From Demequina sp. (GTDB lineage: Bacteria > Actinomycetota > Actinomycetes > Actinomycetales > Demequinaceae), in NCBI GenBank assembly GCA_024707205.1, contig JANQAD010000001.1:124001-188000 (forward strand): a DNA stretch of 64,000 nt, read 5' to 3'. The translations under genes were made by a program, and so were the position numbers. Below, piece after piece: positions 26,424-36,822 of this stretch (the first letter of the stretch is position 1; every line of letters starts with the position of its first letter). Below the pieces are notes generated by a model, which saw only the letters and a program-made list of their open reading frames with translations, ran no database searches and was not told where the DNA came from.

Positions 26424-27326
26424 TTACTCCTGAGTGGGAAGGCCCGCATCGCGAAGGAACGTCGCGATGGCGACGTACTCCTCGTCGGTGGCGGGCACGT
26501 ACGGAAGTCTGGTGGCGCGGCTGGGGATGACGCCGGCGGCCTGCAGCGCGGCCTTGGACATGACGCCGCCGGGGCCGCGGCCCATGAGGGCGTCCACGAC
26601 GGGCAGCAGGCGCTCGTGCCAAGCGTCGGCGAGGCCGGCGTCGTGAGCATCGTGGGCGGCAATCATCGCGCGAATCCACGGGCTCGCGACATGGCTGATC
26701 ACGGAGACCACGCCAACGGCGCCGGCCCGCAGGAACTCGAGCGTGAGCGGGTCGTCGCCCGAATACCAGGCAAGGCCCGTCCGCTCGATGCGGTCCTTCG
26801 CGGCCTCCACCTGGCCGGTCGCGTCCTTGTTGGCGACGATGTTGCTCACGTCCGCGAGCGCGTCATACGACGCGTCGGTGAGGGCGATGCCCGTGCGCCC
26901 AGGGATGTCGTAGAGCATCACGGGCAGGTCGCTCGCCGCGGCGATCGCCTGCAGGTGCGCCACGATCCCCGCCTGCTGAGGCTTGGAGTAGTACGGAACC
27001 AGCGCGAGCACGCCGTCGGCCCCCGCGTCCGCGGCCTGCTCCGCCATGCGCACCGCGTGAGCCGTGTCGTTGGAACCCGCCCCCGCGACAATCGAGATTC
27101 CAGGCCCGACGGCCTCGCGGACCGCCTCGATGAGTTCCACCTTCTCCGGGGCGTGGGTGGTCGGCGCCTCGCCGGTGGTGCCGCTGAGAACCAGGCCGTC
27201 ATTTCCCTGGGCCACGAGGAACCTCGCGAGCGCCTGCGTGGCCGCGAAGTCAATCTCGCCGTCCGCATGCATCGGCGTGACCATGGCGGTCAGGAGCGCG
27301 CCGAACGGGCGGTTGGTCTGGGTCAT
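26424..27326 (-). CDS. dapA: 4-hydroxy-tetrahydrodipicolinate synthase
   Basis: DapA condenses pyruvate with aspartate semialdehyde in the first committed step of diaminopimelate and lysine synthesis. The 300-residue product keeps the Schiff-base lysine (K167 in NIVANKDATG), the catalytic tyrosine (Y139 in MLYDIPGRTG) and the SGTTGE threonines at 50-51. Length and motif spacing are normal. It lies between a small membrane protein gene and rnj on the same strand. dapB, the next pathway enzyme, and dapF are elsewhere in this window, so three steps of the DAP route are represented. Confidence 0.95.
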   Translation of the reverse strand: MTQTNRPFGALLTAMVTPMHADGEIDFAATQALARFLVAQGNDGLVLSGTTGEAPTTHAPEKVELIEAVREAVGPGISIVAGAGSNDTAHAVRMAEQAADAGADGVLALVPYYSKPQQAGIVAHLQAIAAASDLPVMLYDIPGRTGIALTDASYDALADVSNIVANKDATGQVEAAKDRIERTGLAWYSGDDPLTLEFLRAGAVGVVSVISHVASPWIRAMIAAHDAHDAGLADAWHERLLPVVDALMGRGPGGVMSKAALQAAGVIPSRATRLPYVPATDEEYVAIATFLRDAGLPTQE

Positions 27327-27358
27327 GCGCCTAACCTATCGCGGGCATTCAGCCTGGG

Positions 27359-27847
27359 TCAGTCCGCGTCGAGGATCAGCGTCACGTCGCTGAGGTCGCG
27401 GATCGTGTCGGGCCCGGAGACCACCTTCGCGTCGAACTCAACCACGTACCCGATCTGACTGAACTCCGCATTGGAGAGCCTCAAGACCAACTGGACGTCC
27501 CCGTCGGGCCCCGTGGCCGTGACGACCGCATCCCGTTCACCGTCGCCGTAGGTGTCGTTCCAGTTGGTGAAGAACGTGGCCGCGTCGCTCGGCGTCGCCT
27601 CCTTTGTGGAGGTGTTCACCTTGACGATCGAGTTGCCGACCGCCGTGAGCGTGAGCAGGGTCTTGTTGCCATCCGTGATGATGGAGCCGCCGTTTGCGGT
27701 GGTCACGTAGACCGAACTGGGGGTGGAGCTGCCGCCGCCCGTGAGGACGCTGAGCAGCCACCCGCCGCCGACGCCGACCACGAGCGCGATGATGACGATC
27801 CACGCGGTGACGCGCATTCCCTTGCGGGGGGCTTGAAACTCGGTCAT
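27359..27847 (-). CDS. Hypothetical single-pass membrane protein
   Basis: The 162-residue product has a short basic cytoplasmic start (MTEFQAPRKGMRV), one membrane helix at about 13-34 and a Gly/Ser linker. An extracytoplasmic domain of about 110 residues with many Thr, Asp and Val follows, probably beta-rich. I recognise no family. The ATG overlaps the thyX stop by four bases, and dapA begins 32 bases downstream, so it is part of a thyX-hypothetical-dapA-rnj unit. It has backbone-like codon use and no sign of transfer. Confidence 0.65.
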   Translation of the reverse strand: MTEFQAPRKGMRVTAWIVIIALVVGVGGGWLLSVLTGGGSSTPSSVYVTTANGGSIITDGNKTLLTLTAVGNSIVKVNTSTKEATPSDAATFFTNWNDTYGDGERDAVVTATGPDGDVQLVLRLSNAEFSQIGYVVEFDAKVVSGPDTIRDLSDVTLILDAD

Positions 27848-28566
27848 GGGGCAACGCGTCCGTTCTTGTTGAAGGCCTCGTACGTGAGAGGCATGAGCTC
27901 AGCCCAGAAGTCTTCCATCTTCTCGGCGACCATCTCGATCTCCCGCTGCGGGAACGAGGGGAAGTGGGTGCCCTCGCGCTTGGTGCGAAGGCTGAGGAAG
28001 TTCATGAGGGAGCGTGCGTTCATGGTCACGTACATGGACGAGTACGTGGTCACCGGCAGCACCGCGCGTGCGACCTCGCGGGCGATCCCGGCCTCAAGCA
28101 TGCGCTGGTAGCTCTCGTAGGCGGCGGTGCAGCTCGCCTTGATCTCTCGCTCCACCAGTTCCGTCTGCTCCGGGGTGCCGGGCACGAACTCGTAGGCGCC
28201 GGGCTTTCCCTGCTGGATGAGGTTGCGGTCCGGTCCCGGGTAGTAGAAGACGGGGCGCAGCTCGCGGTAGCGACCCGACTCCTCGTTATAGCTCGCGATG
28301 CGGTGACGCATGAACTCGCGGAAGACGAAGATGGGCGCCTGCACGTAGAAGGTCATCGAGTTGTGCTCGAAGGGGCTGCCGTGTCGGTCGCGCATCAGGT
28401 AGTTGATGAGGCCCGCTGACTTGGACGCGTCCGCGTCGACGTCCTCGAGCGACTGCTCCCCCTTAGTGGACACGCGCGCCGCGAACAAAACGTCCGCGTC
28501 GGCCGCGTGACCCCTCACCAACTCCACCGTCACGTCGGTACGGAACTGAATCTCAGCGTCGGTCAC
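27844..28566 (-). CDS. thyX: FAD-dependent thymidylate synthase
   Basis: ThyX makes dTMP from dUMP with methylene-tetrahydrofolate, FAD and NADPH. The 240-residue product contains the ThyX motif RHRIASYNEESGRYREL (RHR-x7-S). It also keeps the N-terminal FAARVSTKGE and C-terminal NARSLMNFLSLRT segments of the flavin and substrate sites. The GTG start at 28566 gives VTDAEIQFRTDVTVELV, in line with homologues; the much longer open frame upstream lies in structured intergenic DNA. It is the first gene of the unit that continues with the hypothetical membrane protein, dapA and rnj. Confidence 0.93.
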   Translation of the reverse strand: MTDAEIQFRTDVTVELVRGHAADADVLFAARVSTKGEQSLEDVDADASKSAGLINYLMRDRHGSPFEHNSMTFYVQAPIFVFREFMRHRIASYNEESGRYRELRPVFYYPGPDRNLIQQGKPGAYEFVPGTPEQTELVEREIKASCTAAYESYQRMLEAGIAREVARAVLPVTTYSSMYVTMNARSLMNFLSLRTKREGTHFPSFPQREIEMVAEKMEDFWAELMPLTYEAFNKNGRVAP

Positions 28567-28587
28567 GCCCGCAAGCCTAGTGCCTGG

Positions 28588-28703
28588 CTGAACCCCCGTC
28601 CCCGTCGCACGCTGTCGGTACAAACGTGTCGTTTCCCGCGCGGTAGCGACCTGTGTGTACCGAGAGGATGCGGAGGCGGGCGGGGGTGAAGCGGCCCGAC
28701 GCT
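28588..28703. repeat. Nested palindrome ending in the dispersed 10-mer
   Basis: Between thyX and an acetyltransferase gene lie nested inverted arms. The core TCGGTACA/TGTACCGA pair and the GTCG/CGAC pair inside it lie between 28614 and 28666. Outer GAACCCCCG-like and CGGGGGTGAA-like arms enclose them. An exact GCCCGACGCT follows at 28694-28703. The layout resembles the 128-bp repeats near 53.1 kb, which also end in the 10-mer. No gene is seen in this 180-base gap. Confidence 0.5.
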
Positions 28704-28755
28704 GGCGCCACGCGCGTGCCCCGCGGCACCTTGGGCGCGTGCCAGGATGGGCGAC

Positions 28756-29385
28756 ATGACAGAGCCGGACGCACCCAAGAAGGAGTGGCGCGTGCCCGCG
28801 CGGATTGAGACCGAGAGGTTGGTGCTGCGGCCCTACGCCCTCGACGATGTGCCTGCCATGGACGAGGTGATCCCCGCCAACCGCGACCACCTGATCGAGT
28901 TCATGGCCTGGGCGAAGGACGAGCCGATCGGCACCGAAGCGCGCCGCGCGTACGTGGAGAAGTGCATTGCCGGATTCCGGGACGGGACAGACCTCACCAT
29001 GGGGATGTTCCTGCGAGCTAACGGCGAGCTCATCGGTGGCACCGGCTATCACGTGCACGACGACCGCCTTGAGATCGGGTACTGGCTCGCGGAACGGTGG
29101 CAGCGCCAGGGCCTCATGACCGAAGCAGCGGGCGCCCTGACCCGGATTGCCCTACAGTTCTCATTCGCACCACTCGTAGAGATCTGCTGCGACCCCGCCA
29201 ACGAGCGCTCGAAGGGCGTGCCGAAGCGTCTTGGATTCCCGTTGACCGGCACCCGCGAGGTGGACGGTGCCCCTCACGAGAGCTGGCGCCTCACGCAGGA
29301 CGCTTTCCTGGACTCGCCCGCGAGCGCCGAGCCGCGGCCCAACCTCTTTGACGGCACCGGCTCGCCCTTGGCATGGCCCGTCTGA
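28756..29385 (+). CDS. GNAT family N-acetyltransferase (RimJ/RimL-like)
   Basis: The 209-residue product is a Gcn5-related acetyltransferase. It begins with a region typical of the RimJ/RimL group (IETERLVLRPYALDDVPAMDEV). The acetyl-CoA site appears as EIGYWLAERWQRQGLMTEAAGALTRIA, followed by ICCDPANERSKGVPKRLGF, where the C-terminal cofactor-contact helix begins. These enzymes acetylate ribosomal protein N termini, antibiotics or small molecules; the substrate is not predictable. The ATG at 28756 was preferred to 28747 because of the GATGGG-type site before it. It ends three bases before the azlC start. Confidence 0.8.
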   Translation: MTEPDAPKKEWRVPARIETERLVLRPYALDDVPAMDEVIPANRDHLIEFMAWAKDEPIGTEARRAYVEKCIAGFRDGTDLTMGMFLRANGELIGGTGYHVHDDRLEIGYWLAERWQRQGLMTEAAGALTRIALQFSFAPLVEICCDPANERSKGVPKRLGFPLTGTREVDGAPHESWRLTQDAFLDSPASAEPRPNLFDGTGSPLAWPV

Positions 29386-29387
29386 GC

Positions 29388-30086
29388 ATGGCTCGATTCA
29401 AGCTGCGCTCGCCTGCGCGCGAGCAGGCCGTCTCCGTCTCGATCGCCACGGGCGCCTACGGCGTGAGTTTTGGTGCGCTGTCGATCGCGGCCGGACTGGA
29501 CGTGTGGCAGACGGTGGCGCTCAGCCTGTTGCTGTTCACGGGAGGCTCGCAGTTCGCGTTCATCGGCGTGCTCGGCGCCGGCGGCAATCCCTTCGCCGCG
29601 GTGGCGACCTCGACGTTTCTTGGCATCCGCAACGGCTTCTATGGCGTAGCGCTCGCACCCGTGCTGCGCCCGCTGCGGGGCGCGCGCAAGGCGTGGGGCG
29701 CGCAGGTGACCATCGACGAGTCGACGGCGGTTGCGCTCGCCCAGCCGCACGACGACCTCGCCGCGCGGCGCGAGGGGTTCTGGTGGACCGGCGTGGGTGT
29801 GTTCATTCTCTGGAACACGTTCACGCTGGTGGGCGCGGGCCTCGGCAGCGCGCTCGGCGACCCGGGCAAGTATGGGCTGGACGCGGCCGCCGCTGCCGCG
29901 TTCCTTGCTCTCCTGTGGCCGCGGCTGGCTCCGCACAGGGCGAAAGTCGTCGCGGGGGTCGCGGCGATCGTCGCGCTCGCACTCACACCGGTCCTGCCAG
30001 CGGGGATGCCCATCCTCGCCGCCGCGGTGGTCGCGGTCGTCGCGGGCTGGAACGCGCCGCCTCCCACCGAGGAGGTCCCCGAATGA
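29388..30086 (+). CDS. azlC: AzlC family branched-chain amino acid exporter, large subunit
   Basis: The roughly 232-residue product is a multi-helix membrane protein. Its N-terminal block YGVSFGALSIAAGLDVWQTVALSLLLFTGGSQFAFIGV and the LGIRNGFYGVALAP segment are characteristic of AzlC/BrnF. With the small subunit encoded next, it exports branched-chain amino acids or related compounds. The product ends in a short acidic tail. The stop overlaps the azlD start as ATGA. A second ATG five codons upstream is possible. No lrp/brnR regulator gene is adjacent. Confidence 0.85.
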   Translation: MARFKLRSPAREQAVSVSIATGAYGVSFGALSIAAGLDVWQTVALSLLLFTGGSQFAFIGVLGAGGNPFAAVATSTFLGIRNGFYGVALAPVLRPLRGARKAWGAQVTIDESTAVALAQPHDDLAARREGFWWTGVGVFILWNTFTLVGAGLGSALGDPGKYGLDAAAAAAFLALLWPRLAPHRAKVVAGVAAIVALALTPVLPAGMPILAAAVVAVVAGWNAPPPTEEVPE

Positions 30087-30406
30087 CGCCGTACTCCTGG
30101 ACCTGGATCGCGATCGTCGCCGCCGCGGCGCTCGCATGGGGCATCAAGCTCGCGGGCCACTCGGTGCCGGAGTCCTGGCTCGAGAATCCCCGCATCCACC
30201 GCATCGCCGGCTACATCACGGTCGCGATGCTCGCGGCGCTGTTCGCGGTGCAGGGCTTCACCACCAAGGGGCAACTCGTGCTCGATTCGCGCCTCGCGGC
30301 CGTGATCGTCGCCGTGGTGCTGCTGTGGCGCAAGGCGCCCTTCTGGCTCGTGGTGCTCGCGGCAGCCGTCACCGCGGCCGTGCTCCGCGCAGCGGGCCTG
30401 CCGTAG
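30083..30406 (+). CDS. azlD: AzlD family branched-chain amino acid exporter, small subunit
   Basis: The 107-residue product has three to four hydrophobic helices and matches the AzlD/BrnE group in size and position directly behind azlC, with a four-base overlap. The FTTKGQLVLDSRLAAVIVAVVLLWRKAPFWLVVLAAA segment aligns with the second half of AzlD proteins. The two subunits act as a single exporter in the cytoplasmic membrane. An acetyltransferase gene starts 11 bases downstream on the same strand and is likely co-transcribed. Confidence 0.82.
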   Translation: MTPYSWTWIAIVAAAALAWGIKLAGHSVPESWLENPRIHRIAGYITVAMLAALFAVQGFTTKGQLVLDSRLAAVIVAVVLLWRKAPFWLVVLAAAVTAAVLRAAGLP

Positions 30407-30417
30407 GCTTGACCGCC

Positions 30418-30900
30418 GTGGTCCAAGCCGACGTCTCCGCCCGCCCTGCAGTTCCCGGCGACGAGGCCGCGATCGCGGCGATCCAGCTTGCCGCGTGGCG
30501 CGACTGGATGGGAGCCGCCGCCGATGTCCTTCCAGTCAGCGACATCGAGAACCAGTGGGCCACCGCGATCGCGAGCCCACCCAGCCGCCAGCACCGGGTA
30601 TTCGTCGCGACAGACGGCCCCCGTGTGGTCGGCTTTGCCGCGCTCGCGCCAACGGAGATCATCGCGCTCGAGGTGGCGCCAGAGCACCGTCGTCAGGGCC
30701 ACGGGTCGCGCCTGCTCGCCGCGTGCGTCGACACCCTGCGGATCGCCAACGCCGGCGAGGTCCGTGCGTGGGCGTTCGAGTCGGACACCGCGCGCGAGAC
30801 CTTCCTCAGCGGCGCCGGGCTTGGCCTCGGCGGCGTGCGGCGCGTCCTCGAGGGGCCCGACGGCGACCTCGCCGAGCGCATGTGGGTCGCCTCGCTCTAG
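30418..30900 (+). CDS. GNAT family N-acetyltransferase
   Basis: The 160-residue product starts at GTG 30418. The acetyl-CoA-binding core is EIIALEVAPEHRRQGHGSRLLAACVDTLR, which contains the R/Q-x2-G-x-G/A motif as RRQGHGS. The C-terminal half is a typical GNAT extension (RAWAFESDTARETFLSGAGLGLGG). It is probably translated from the azlCD transcript and ends convergently seven bases from the next gene. The substrate cannot be predicted, and the exporter link may be coincidental. Confidence 0.78.
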   Translation: MVQADVSARPAVPGDEAAIAAIQLAAWRDWMGAAADVLPVSDIENQWATAIASPPSRQHRVFVATDGPRVVGFAALAPTEIIALEVAPEHRRQGHGSRLLAACVDTLRIANAGEVRAWAFESDTARETFLSGAGLGLGGVRRVLEGPDGDLAERMWVASL

Positions 30901-30907
30901 GGCTGGG

Positions 30908-32080
<1,173 letters not shown>

Positions 32081-32128
32081 GGGGATGAGCCTACCGAAGC
32101 CGGTTGGTGGCGCAGGCAGGCACGTGGC

Positions 32129-33942
32129 CTACCCGCCTTGTCCGCCGAAGCCGGCAGGCGGCTGGAAGCCATCCGGCGGCTGGAAGTCGCCGCCGCCGGG
32201 GAACTGCCGCTGGTCGGTGGTGGACGAGTCGTCCCCGAGGCCGGAGAGCAGCCCGCCGGTGCTTGACGAGCTGTCGTCGCCAGAGCTCAGCTTGATCGAG
32301 AGGTCCGCGAGGATCACCTGCTGCCCCTTTTCCAGGCCGGACGTGATCTCCGTGTACTCCGATCCGACCGCGCCCGTAGTGACCGAGGTGGTCTGGGCCT
32401 TGCCGTCGTCGCCGATCACCTGCACCGTGGCATCGCCGGTCGCGTCGCTCACCGCGGACGTCGGAACCACTAGCGCACCCGTGGCGCTCGCGACGGTTAT
32501 CGCCATCCTGGTGGCGGTCCCGATGCGGATTTCGAAGCCGGGGTCCGGCACCGCGATCGTGACTGCGTAGGACTGCTGGAAGGAGTTGCCGCTGTTGACA
32601 GTGCCGACGGACGAGACGGTGCCGTCCACCACCTGGTTGTCACTCAGAAGGGTGAGCTGCGCCGCGTCGCCAACCGACAGCATGCGCGCCTGGGTCAACG
32701 AGACGGCCAGGTTGACGAGGTACGTGTTGTCCGCGATCACGGTGATCGCCGTCGAGGTGTCGGCGGCACTGACGGAGTCACCGGAGGCCACACCGACAGA
32801 CACCACCTTGCCGGCAACGGGAGTGCTGAGCGTCGCGTAGTCGAGCTGCGCCTCCGCCACCAGCAGATCCGCCTGCGCCGCCGCAACGTCCGCTCGGTCG
32901 GCCAGGATGTCCTCGGCGCTCGGAACGCCGCCGGAAGAACTCGTCGATCCGGATCCCCCGGAGCCGCCGAAGTCATCCGCGGCCGTCGTGACCCGGCTCG
33001 TGGTGTACGCCGCGACCGTCACCACCGTATTGTTGCCCGTGTCCGTGACATACGCGGCGGGAGCCGCGCTGGACGTTCCACTGGTGGCGTTGACGAGGTC
33101 CGTCACGGCGCTGTTGAGCGCGGTGACCTTGTCCATGAGCGTCGACTGCTCCGCCGCGGCCGCCTGCTGGTCACCCAGCGCCGTCGAGGTATCCGCTTGG
33201 CACTGCGCCAGCGCTGTGGCGGCGTCCGCGTCCGTGGGGTCCAGCGCCGTGAACGCTGCACAGGATAACTGAGCCGTCGCCTGCGAAGCGGAGGCCGTCG
33301 CAAGCGCGGCGGTCGTGGCGTCGTACTGCGTAAGCAGCGCGTTCTGGGCGTCGACGACGGCCTGCTGAGCCGCCCTCACCGCTTCGGAGGTCCCGGAGCC
33401 GCCGGAGCCTCCAGAGCCGTTTGAACCGCCAGAGCTACCGGAACCACCGGAGCCACCCGAACTGCCTGAATCGCCGGACGGCGCAAAACTCCCGCCGCTG
33501 GGCTTGCTCGAGCTGCCGGAGGGCTGCGAAGAGGAAGAACTGGAGCTTGAGGACCCGCTGCTCTGCGCATCAAGGTCGTCCGCAAGGGTGTCCTTCGCCT
33601 CGGTCAGCGCGTCCTCGGCCGCGTCGACGGCGTCCTGGAGGTCGCTCTCGTCGAGGGTGGCGAGCTCTTGGCGGCCTCAACCGTGTCGCCAACGGCCACG
33701 TTCACCTCGTCGACCGTCCCCGCGACCTGGAAGGTCACGTCGTAGCGGCTCGCGGACTCAATGGAACCGGTCGCCGTGAGGGTCTGGGTGACGTCTCCCG
33801 TGTCCACGATCGCCGTCCGGTAATTGCCTTCCTGAGCCGCGCTCCCGCGCGTGGCGATGACCGCAACGAGTGCGATGATCGCCACGCCGACGAGCGCCGC
33901 TCGCCACCGCCAGCGCCCCAGGGCTCGTGTCGCTGCAGCCAT
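32129..33942 (-). CDS. Membrane-fusion (HlyD/MacA-like) efflux adaptor, frameshifted
   Basis: The start MAAATRALGRWRWRAALVGVAIIALV gives one membrane anchor. A lipoyl-like barrel then begins (GSIESASRYDVTFQVAGTVDEVNVAVGDTVEA). The reading frame shifts near 33667, where one C seems missing on the plus strand. It resumes as ELATLDESDLQDAVDAAEDALTEAK with a long Ser/Gly linker, a coiled-coil hairpin (about 33.4-32.9 kb) and the second half-barrel (VAGKVVSVGVASGDSV). Corrected length is about 604 residues. The C terminus is Gln/Phe/Gly/Pro-rich and contains QFPGGG. Its ATG overlaps the lipoprotein stop. Role: adaptor for the adjacent MacB-type exporter. Confidence 0.8.
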
Positions 33943-34828
33943 CAGCCGTTGCTCCCGCCGTTCTGGTCGCCCTGGCCACCGCGGTCGGGGCGAGAGCCGC
34001 CCATCCCACCGAAGCCGCTGCTGCAGCCGTCGTCGCCCTTGGCAGACACGGTGATGGAGGTGGCGTCGAAGCCACCGGCGTCGTCGGCGGCGCCCTGGGC
34101 GGTGAGGCACAGGCCCACAGCGATCGCGGCCTGATCGGCCGCTTCGGTGCCGGTTATCGACGTGTCTGTACCGACAGGAACGTCGGTGGAACCGTCATCG
34201 GTGGTCACGGTGAGCCCGCTGTCACTCACAGAGGCGACGGTGCCCGTCACGAACGTGCCGCCGAACCCGCCCTGGCCACCGCCCGGAAACTGGCCGTCGC
34301 CGGGCGCGCCGCTCGGGAAGTCGGTGGGCGCGCCGGAGGGCATCGCACCGCCGTCCGGCAGGGCCGTCGGCGCGCCCGACGGCATGTCGCCGCCAGGGGC
34401 CCCGCCGCCACCAGGGAAGCCGCCCTGGCCAAAGCCAGTGGAGCACTCGCCGTCGACCGGCTGAGTCACGCGAACGGTGGTCGCGGTGCCGTCCTCACCC
34501 ACGATCGCCACCACACACGAGCCGACGCTGACGTCAGCGAGCGCTACGGTCACCTGCTGCTCCACGGTGGTCGCGTCGGTGTAGCGCACCGCGGTCTGCG
34601 ACTGCGAGTTCTGCACCTGCAGGGTGCCGTCCTGCGCGTAGACGATCTCGCCGCTGACACCGAAGTCCTGCCGGTTCTGGCCGGGGCCTTGCGCCTGCCC
34701 GCTCGGGCGGCGCTTGGCTGCGCGGACGTGCCCGCGTCAGCGGTGGTGCCGGAGCCGCCGCCTGAGCAGCCGGCAAGGATAAGCGCGCCCGCCGCGAAGC
34801 CGACGATGGGGGTGAAGATCTTCTTCAT
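33942..34828 (-). CDS. Gly-rich putative lipoprotein of the export cluster, frameshifted
   Basis: The start MKKIFTPIVGFAAGALILAGCSGG gives a signal peptide with lipobox (Cys21). The mature protein continues in a second frame after a shift at about 34710-34745. That part has small beta-type segments (GEIVYAQDGTLQVQNSQ, VTVALADVSVGSCVVAIVGEDG) and a central repeat region rich in PSGAP and GGFGG, including QFPGGGQGGFGG. A related domain recurs after it (FVTGTVASVSDSGLTVTTDDG). Cysteines occur in SCVVAI, GECSTGF, GLCLTAQ and DGCSSGF. Function is unknown. Position between permease and adaptor suggests a surface accessory of the exporter. Confidence 0.65.
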
Positions 34829-34864
34829 GATGTCTCGTTTCTGCTGAAGTTCCGTGGCGCAGGG

Positions 34865-36094
34865 CTACTGCGACCGAAGGGCGTCGATGGGGGCCAGTCG
34901 CGCGGCTCTGGTTGCCGGGTAGACGCCGAACACGGCGCCGATCCCAACGGCCACGAGCACCGCAAGCACAACTGCCTGACCGGAGATCACGATGGTGGTG
35001 TCGAGCATCGCCGGCAGGATCAGCGCGAGCACGACGCCGATGAGCACGCCGAGCGCGCCGCCGCTGAGGCCGAGGATCATCGCCTCCGCGAGGAACTGGT
35101 TGCGAATGCTCGGCGGGTTGGCGCCGAGTGCCTTGCGCAGGCCGATCTCGCGCGTCCGCTCTGTCACGGAGACGAGCATGATGTTCATCACGCCGATGCC
35201 TCCCACGAGCAGTGCGAGCGCGGCGATTCCGGTGAGCAGCACCGTGAGCTTCTGATACACCGACGTGGCCGTGTCGATGAGGCTGTCCTGCGCCTCGAGC
35301 GTGAAGTCGGCATCGTCCATCGAGGCTTTGCCGTGAAGGTTCAGCAGCAGCGCCTGCGACTCCTGAGCCGTCGCCGCGAGCAGGTCGGTTGACGCGGCCT
35401 TGATGTAGATGGTCTGCACGGACTCGCTCGAGGTCGTCGAGATGTCCTCCGCCATCGTCGTCATCGGCACCAGGGCAACGTCGTCCAGCGACTGGTCTCC
35501 GGATGAGCCAACCGCCGCGAGGACTCCGATCACCTCGTAGGTCTCCCCATTGATCGTGACGTCCTGTCCCACCACATTGGCGCGCCCGAAGAGCTCGTTC
35601 GCCGTGTCGGGGCCGAAGACGATCACCTTCGCCCTGCCGTCCACGTCGTCCTGCGTGAAGAACTCGCCGTACGCGAGATCACGGGACCGCACGTCGGTCC
35701 AGCTGACGCTGGTGCCCGTAACGTCCGTGGTCCAGTTGGAATCTCCGTACTCAAGGGACTCCGAACTGGTCTTCTGCGCGGCAACCGCGGCAGCGTCGGG
35801 CACCGTCACCTTGCTCGCGAGTGCATCGGCGTCCGACTGAGTGAGCGTGGCGCCGGAGCCGAACCCGCCCCGCAGCCCGCTCGAGTCCGTGGACGAGCCC
35901 GGAGACACGATCAGCAGGTCGGAGCCGAGCGCGGAGATCTGCGCGGACACCTCTTGCTGCGTTCCGAGACCCAGCCCCACGGTGAGCACCACGGACGCGA
36001 TGCCGACGATGATGCCGAGGATGGTCAGCAGCGAGCGCATGACGTGCGAGCGGATCGCCCGCCACGAACTGGCGAAGACGTCTGAGGATTTCAC
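34865..36094 (-). CDS. MacB-type ABC transporter permease
   Basis: The 409-residue product has an N-terminal membrane helix (about 18-42), a large extracytoplasmic MacB-PCD-like domain (about 45-280) and three C-terminal membrane helices of the FtsX fold. GGIGVMNIMLVSVTERTREIGLRKALGA is the diagnostic segment. MacB-type permeases use mechanotransmission to drive export of peptides, macrolides or lipoproteins. The ATPase gene lies directly upstream with a four-base overlap, and adaptors are encoded on both sides. The cargo is unknown. A 10-mer copy lies at 35792-35801 (Pro-Asp-Ala). Confidence 0.9.
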   Translation of the reverse strand: MKSSDVFASSWRAIRSHVMRSLLTILGIIVGIASVVLTVGLGLGTQQEVSAQISALGSDLLIVSPGSSTDSSGLRGGFGSGATLTQSDADALASKVTVPDAAAVAAQKTSSESLEYGDSNWTTDVTGTSVSWTDVRSRDLAYGEFFTQDDVDGRAKVIVFGPDTANELFGRANVVGQDVTINGETYEVIGVLAAVGSSGDQSLDDVALVPMTTMAEDISTTSSESVQTIYIKAASTDLLAATAQESQALLLNLHGKASMDDADFTLEAQDSLIDTATSVYQKLTVLLTGIAALALLVGGIGVMNIMLVSVTERTREIGLRKALGANPPSIRNQFLAEAMILGLSGGALGVLIGVVLALILPAMLDTTIVISGQAVVLAVLVAVGIGAVFGVYPATRAARLAPIDALRSQ

Positions 36095-36822
36095 TCCGCT
36101 ACCCCCACCATGTGGGTGAGCGGCGAGGCGCCGTCGATGAAGTGCCCGTCCGTCACGTTGTAGATGGTCTGCGCGCGCTGCGCCACCTCGTGCTCGTGCG
36201 TGATGAGCACGATCGTCCGGCCCTCACGGTGGAGCTCGTCGAAGACCGCGAGGATGTCCTCGGTGGAGGTGGAATCGAGGTTTCCTGTGGGCTCGTCAGC
36301 GAGCAGGATTGTGGGCTGGGTGACCAGCGCGCGAGCGATCGCCACGCGCTGCTGTTGGCCTCCAGAGAGTTCGCCTGGGCGGTTGGGCGCCTTATCGGCG
36401 AGGCCCACCCGATCAAGGGCCTCCAAGGCCCGACGCTTCCGCTCGCTGGGCGCGACCCTTGCGTAGACGAGGGGCAGCTCCACATTGGCGAGCGCCGTGA
36501 GACTCGGCAGCAAGTTGAATTGCTGGAACACGAAGCCGATGCGTCGGTTGCGGACGGTCGCGAGCGCGTTCTCATCGAGGCTCTCAACATCCTCACCAGC
36601 GAGCATGTAGCTGCCCGTGGTGAGCACGTCGAGGCAGCCAAGGATGTTCATGAGCGTGGACTTGCCGGAGCCGGAAGGCCCCACAATGGCGACGTATTCT
36701 CCCTCGTAGATCTGGCAGTCGATGCCGCGGAGGGCCTCAAACTCGATCTCGCCGGTGCGGTAGGTCTTGCGCGCGTCGTGAAGTTCGATCACGGGGCGCG
36801 GCTCGGTCTGCGCCGCGCTCAT
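36091..36822 (-). CDS. MacB/LolD-type ABC transporter ATPase
   Basis: The 243-residue ATPase carries Walker A GPSGSGKST (about 50-58), the Q-loop FQQFNLLPSL, signature LSGGQQQR and Walker B ILLADEPTGNLDS, then the H-loop ITHEHEVA. It belongs to the MacB/LolD/FtsE group by its NLDS sequence and size. It overlaps the adaptor upstream and the permease downstream by four bases each, so three subunits are made from a tightly coupled mRNA. No macrolide or other specificity can be inferred from the ATPase. Confidence 0.93.
   Translation of the reverse strand: MSAAQTEPRPVIELHDARKTYRTGEIEFEALRGIDCQIYEGEYVAIVGPSGSGKSTLMNILGCLDVLTTGSYMLAGEDVESLDENALATVRNRRIGFVFQQFNLLPSLTALANVELPLVYARVAPSERKRRALEALDRVGLADKAPNRPGELSGGQQQRVAIARALVTQPTILLADEPTGNLDSTSTEDILAVFDELHREGRTIVLITHEHEVAQRAQTIYNVTDGHFIDGASPLTHMVGVAE

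Noticed and set aside
24822..27458. 878-codon plus-strand open frame
   Set aside because: Runs antisense through both rnj and dapA, two clearly identified enzymes, so it cannot be a separate gene of this size.
27844..29058. Extended 404-codon version of thyX
   Set aside because: The extra N-terminal part spans the palindromic gap and antisense of an acetyltransferase; ThyX homology starts at the GTG at 28566.
34865..36822. Naming the exporter a macrolide resistance pump
   Set aside because: MacB-type permeases export many substrates; nothing in the sequence shows macrolide specificity.
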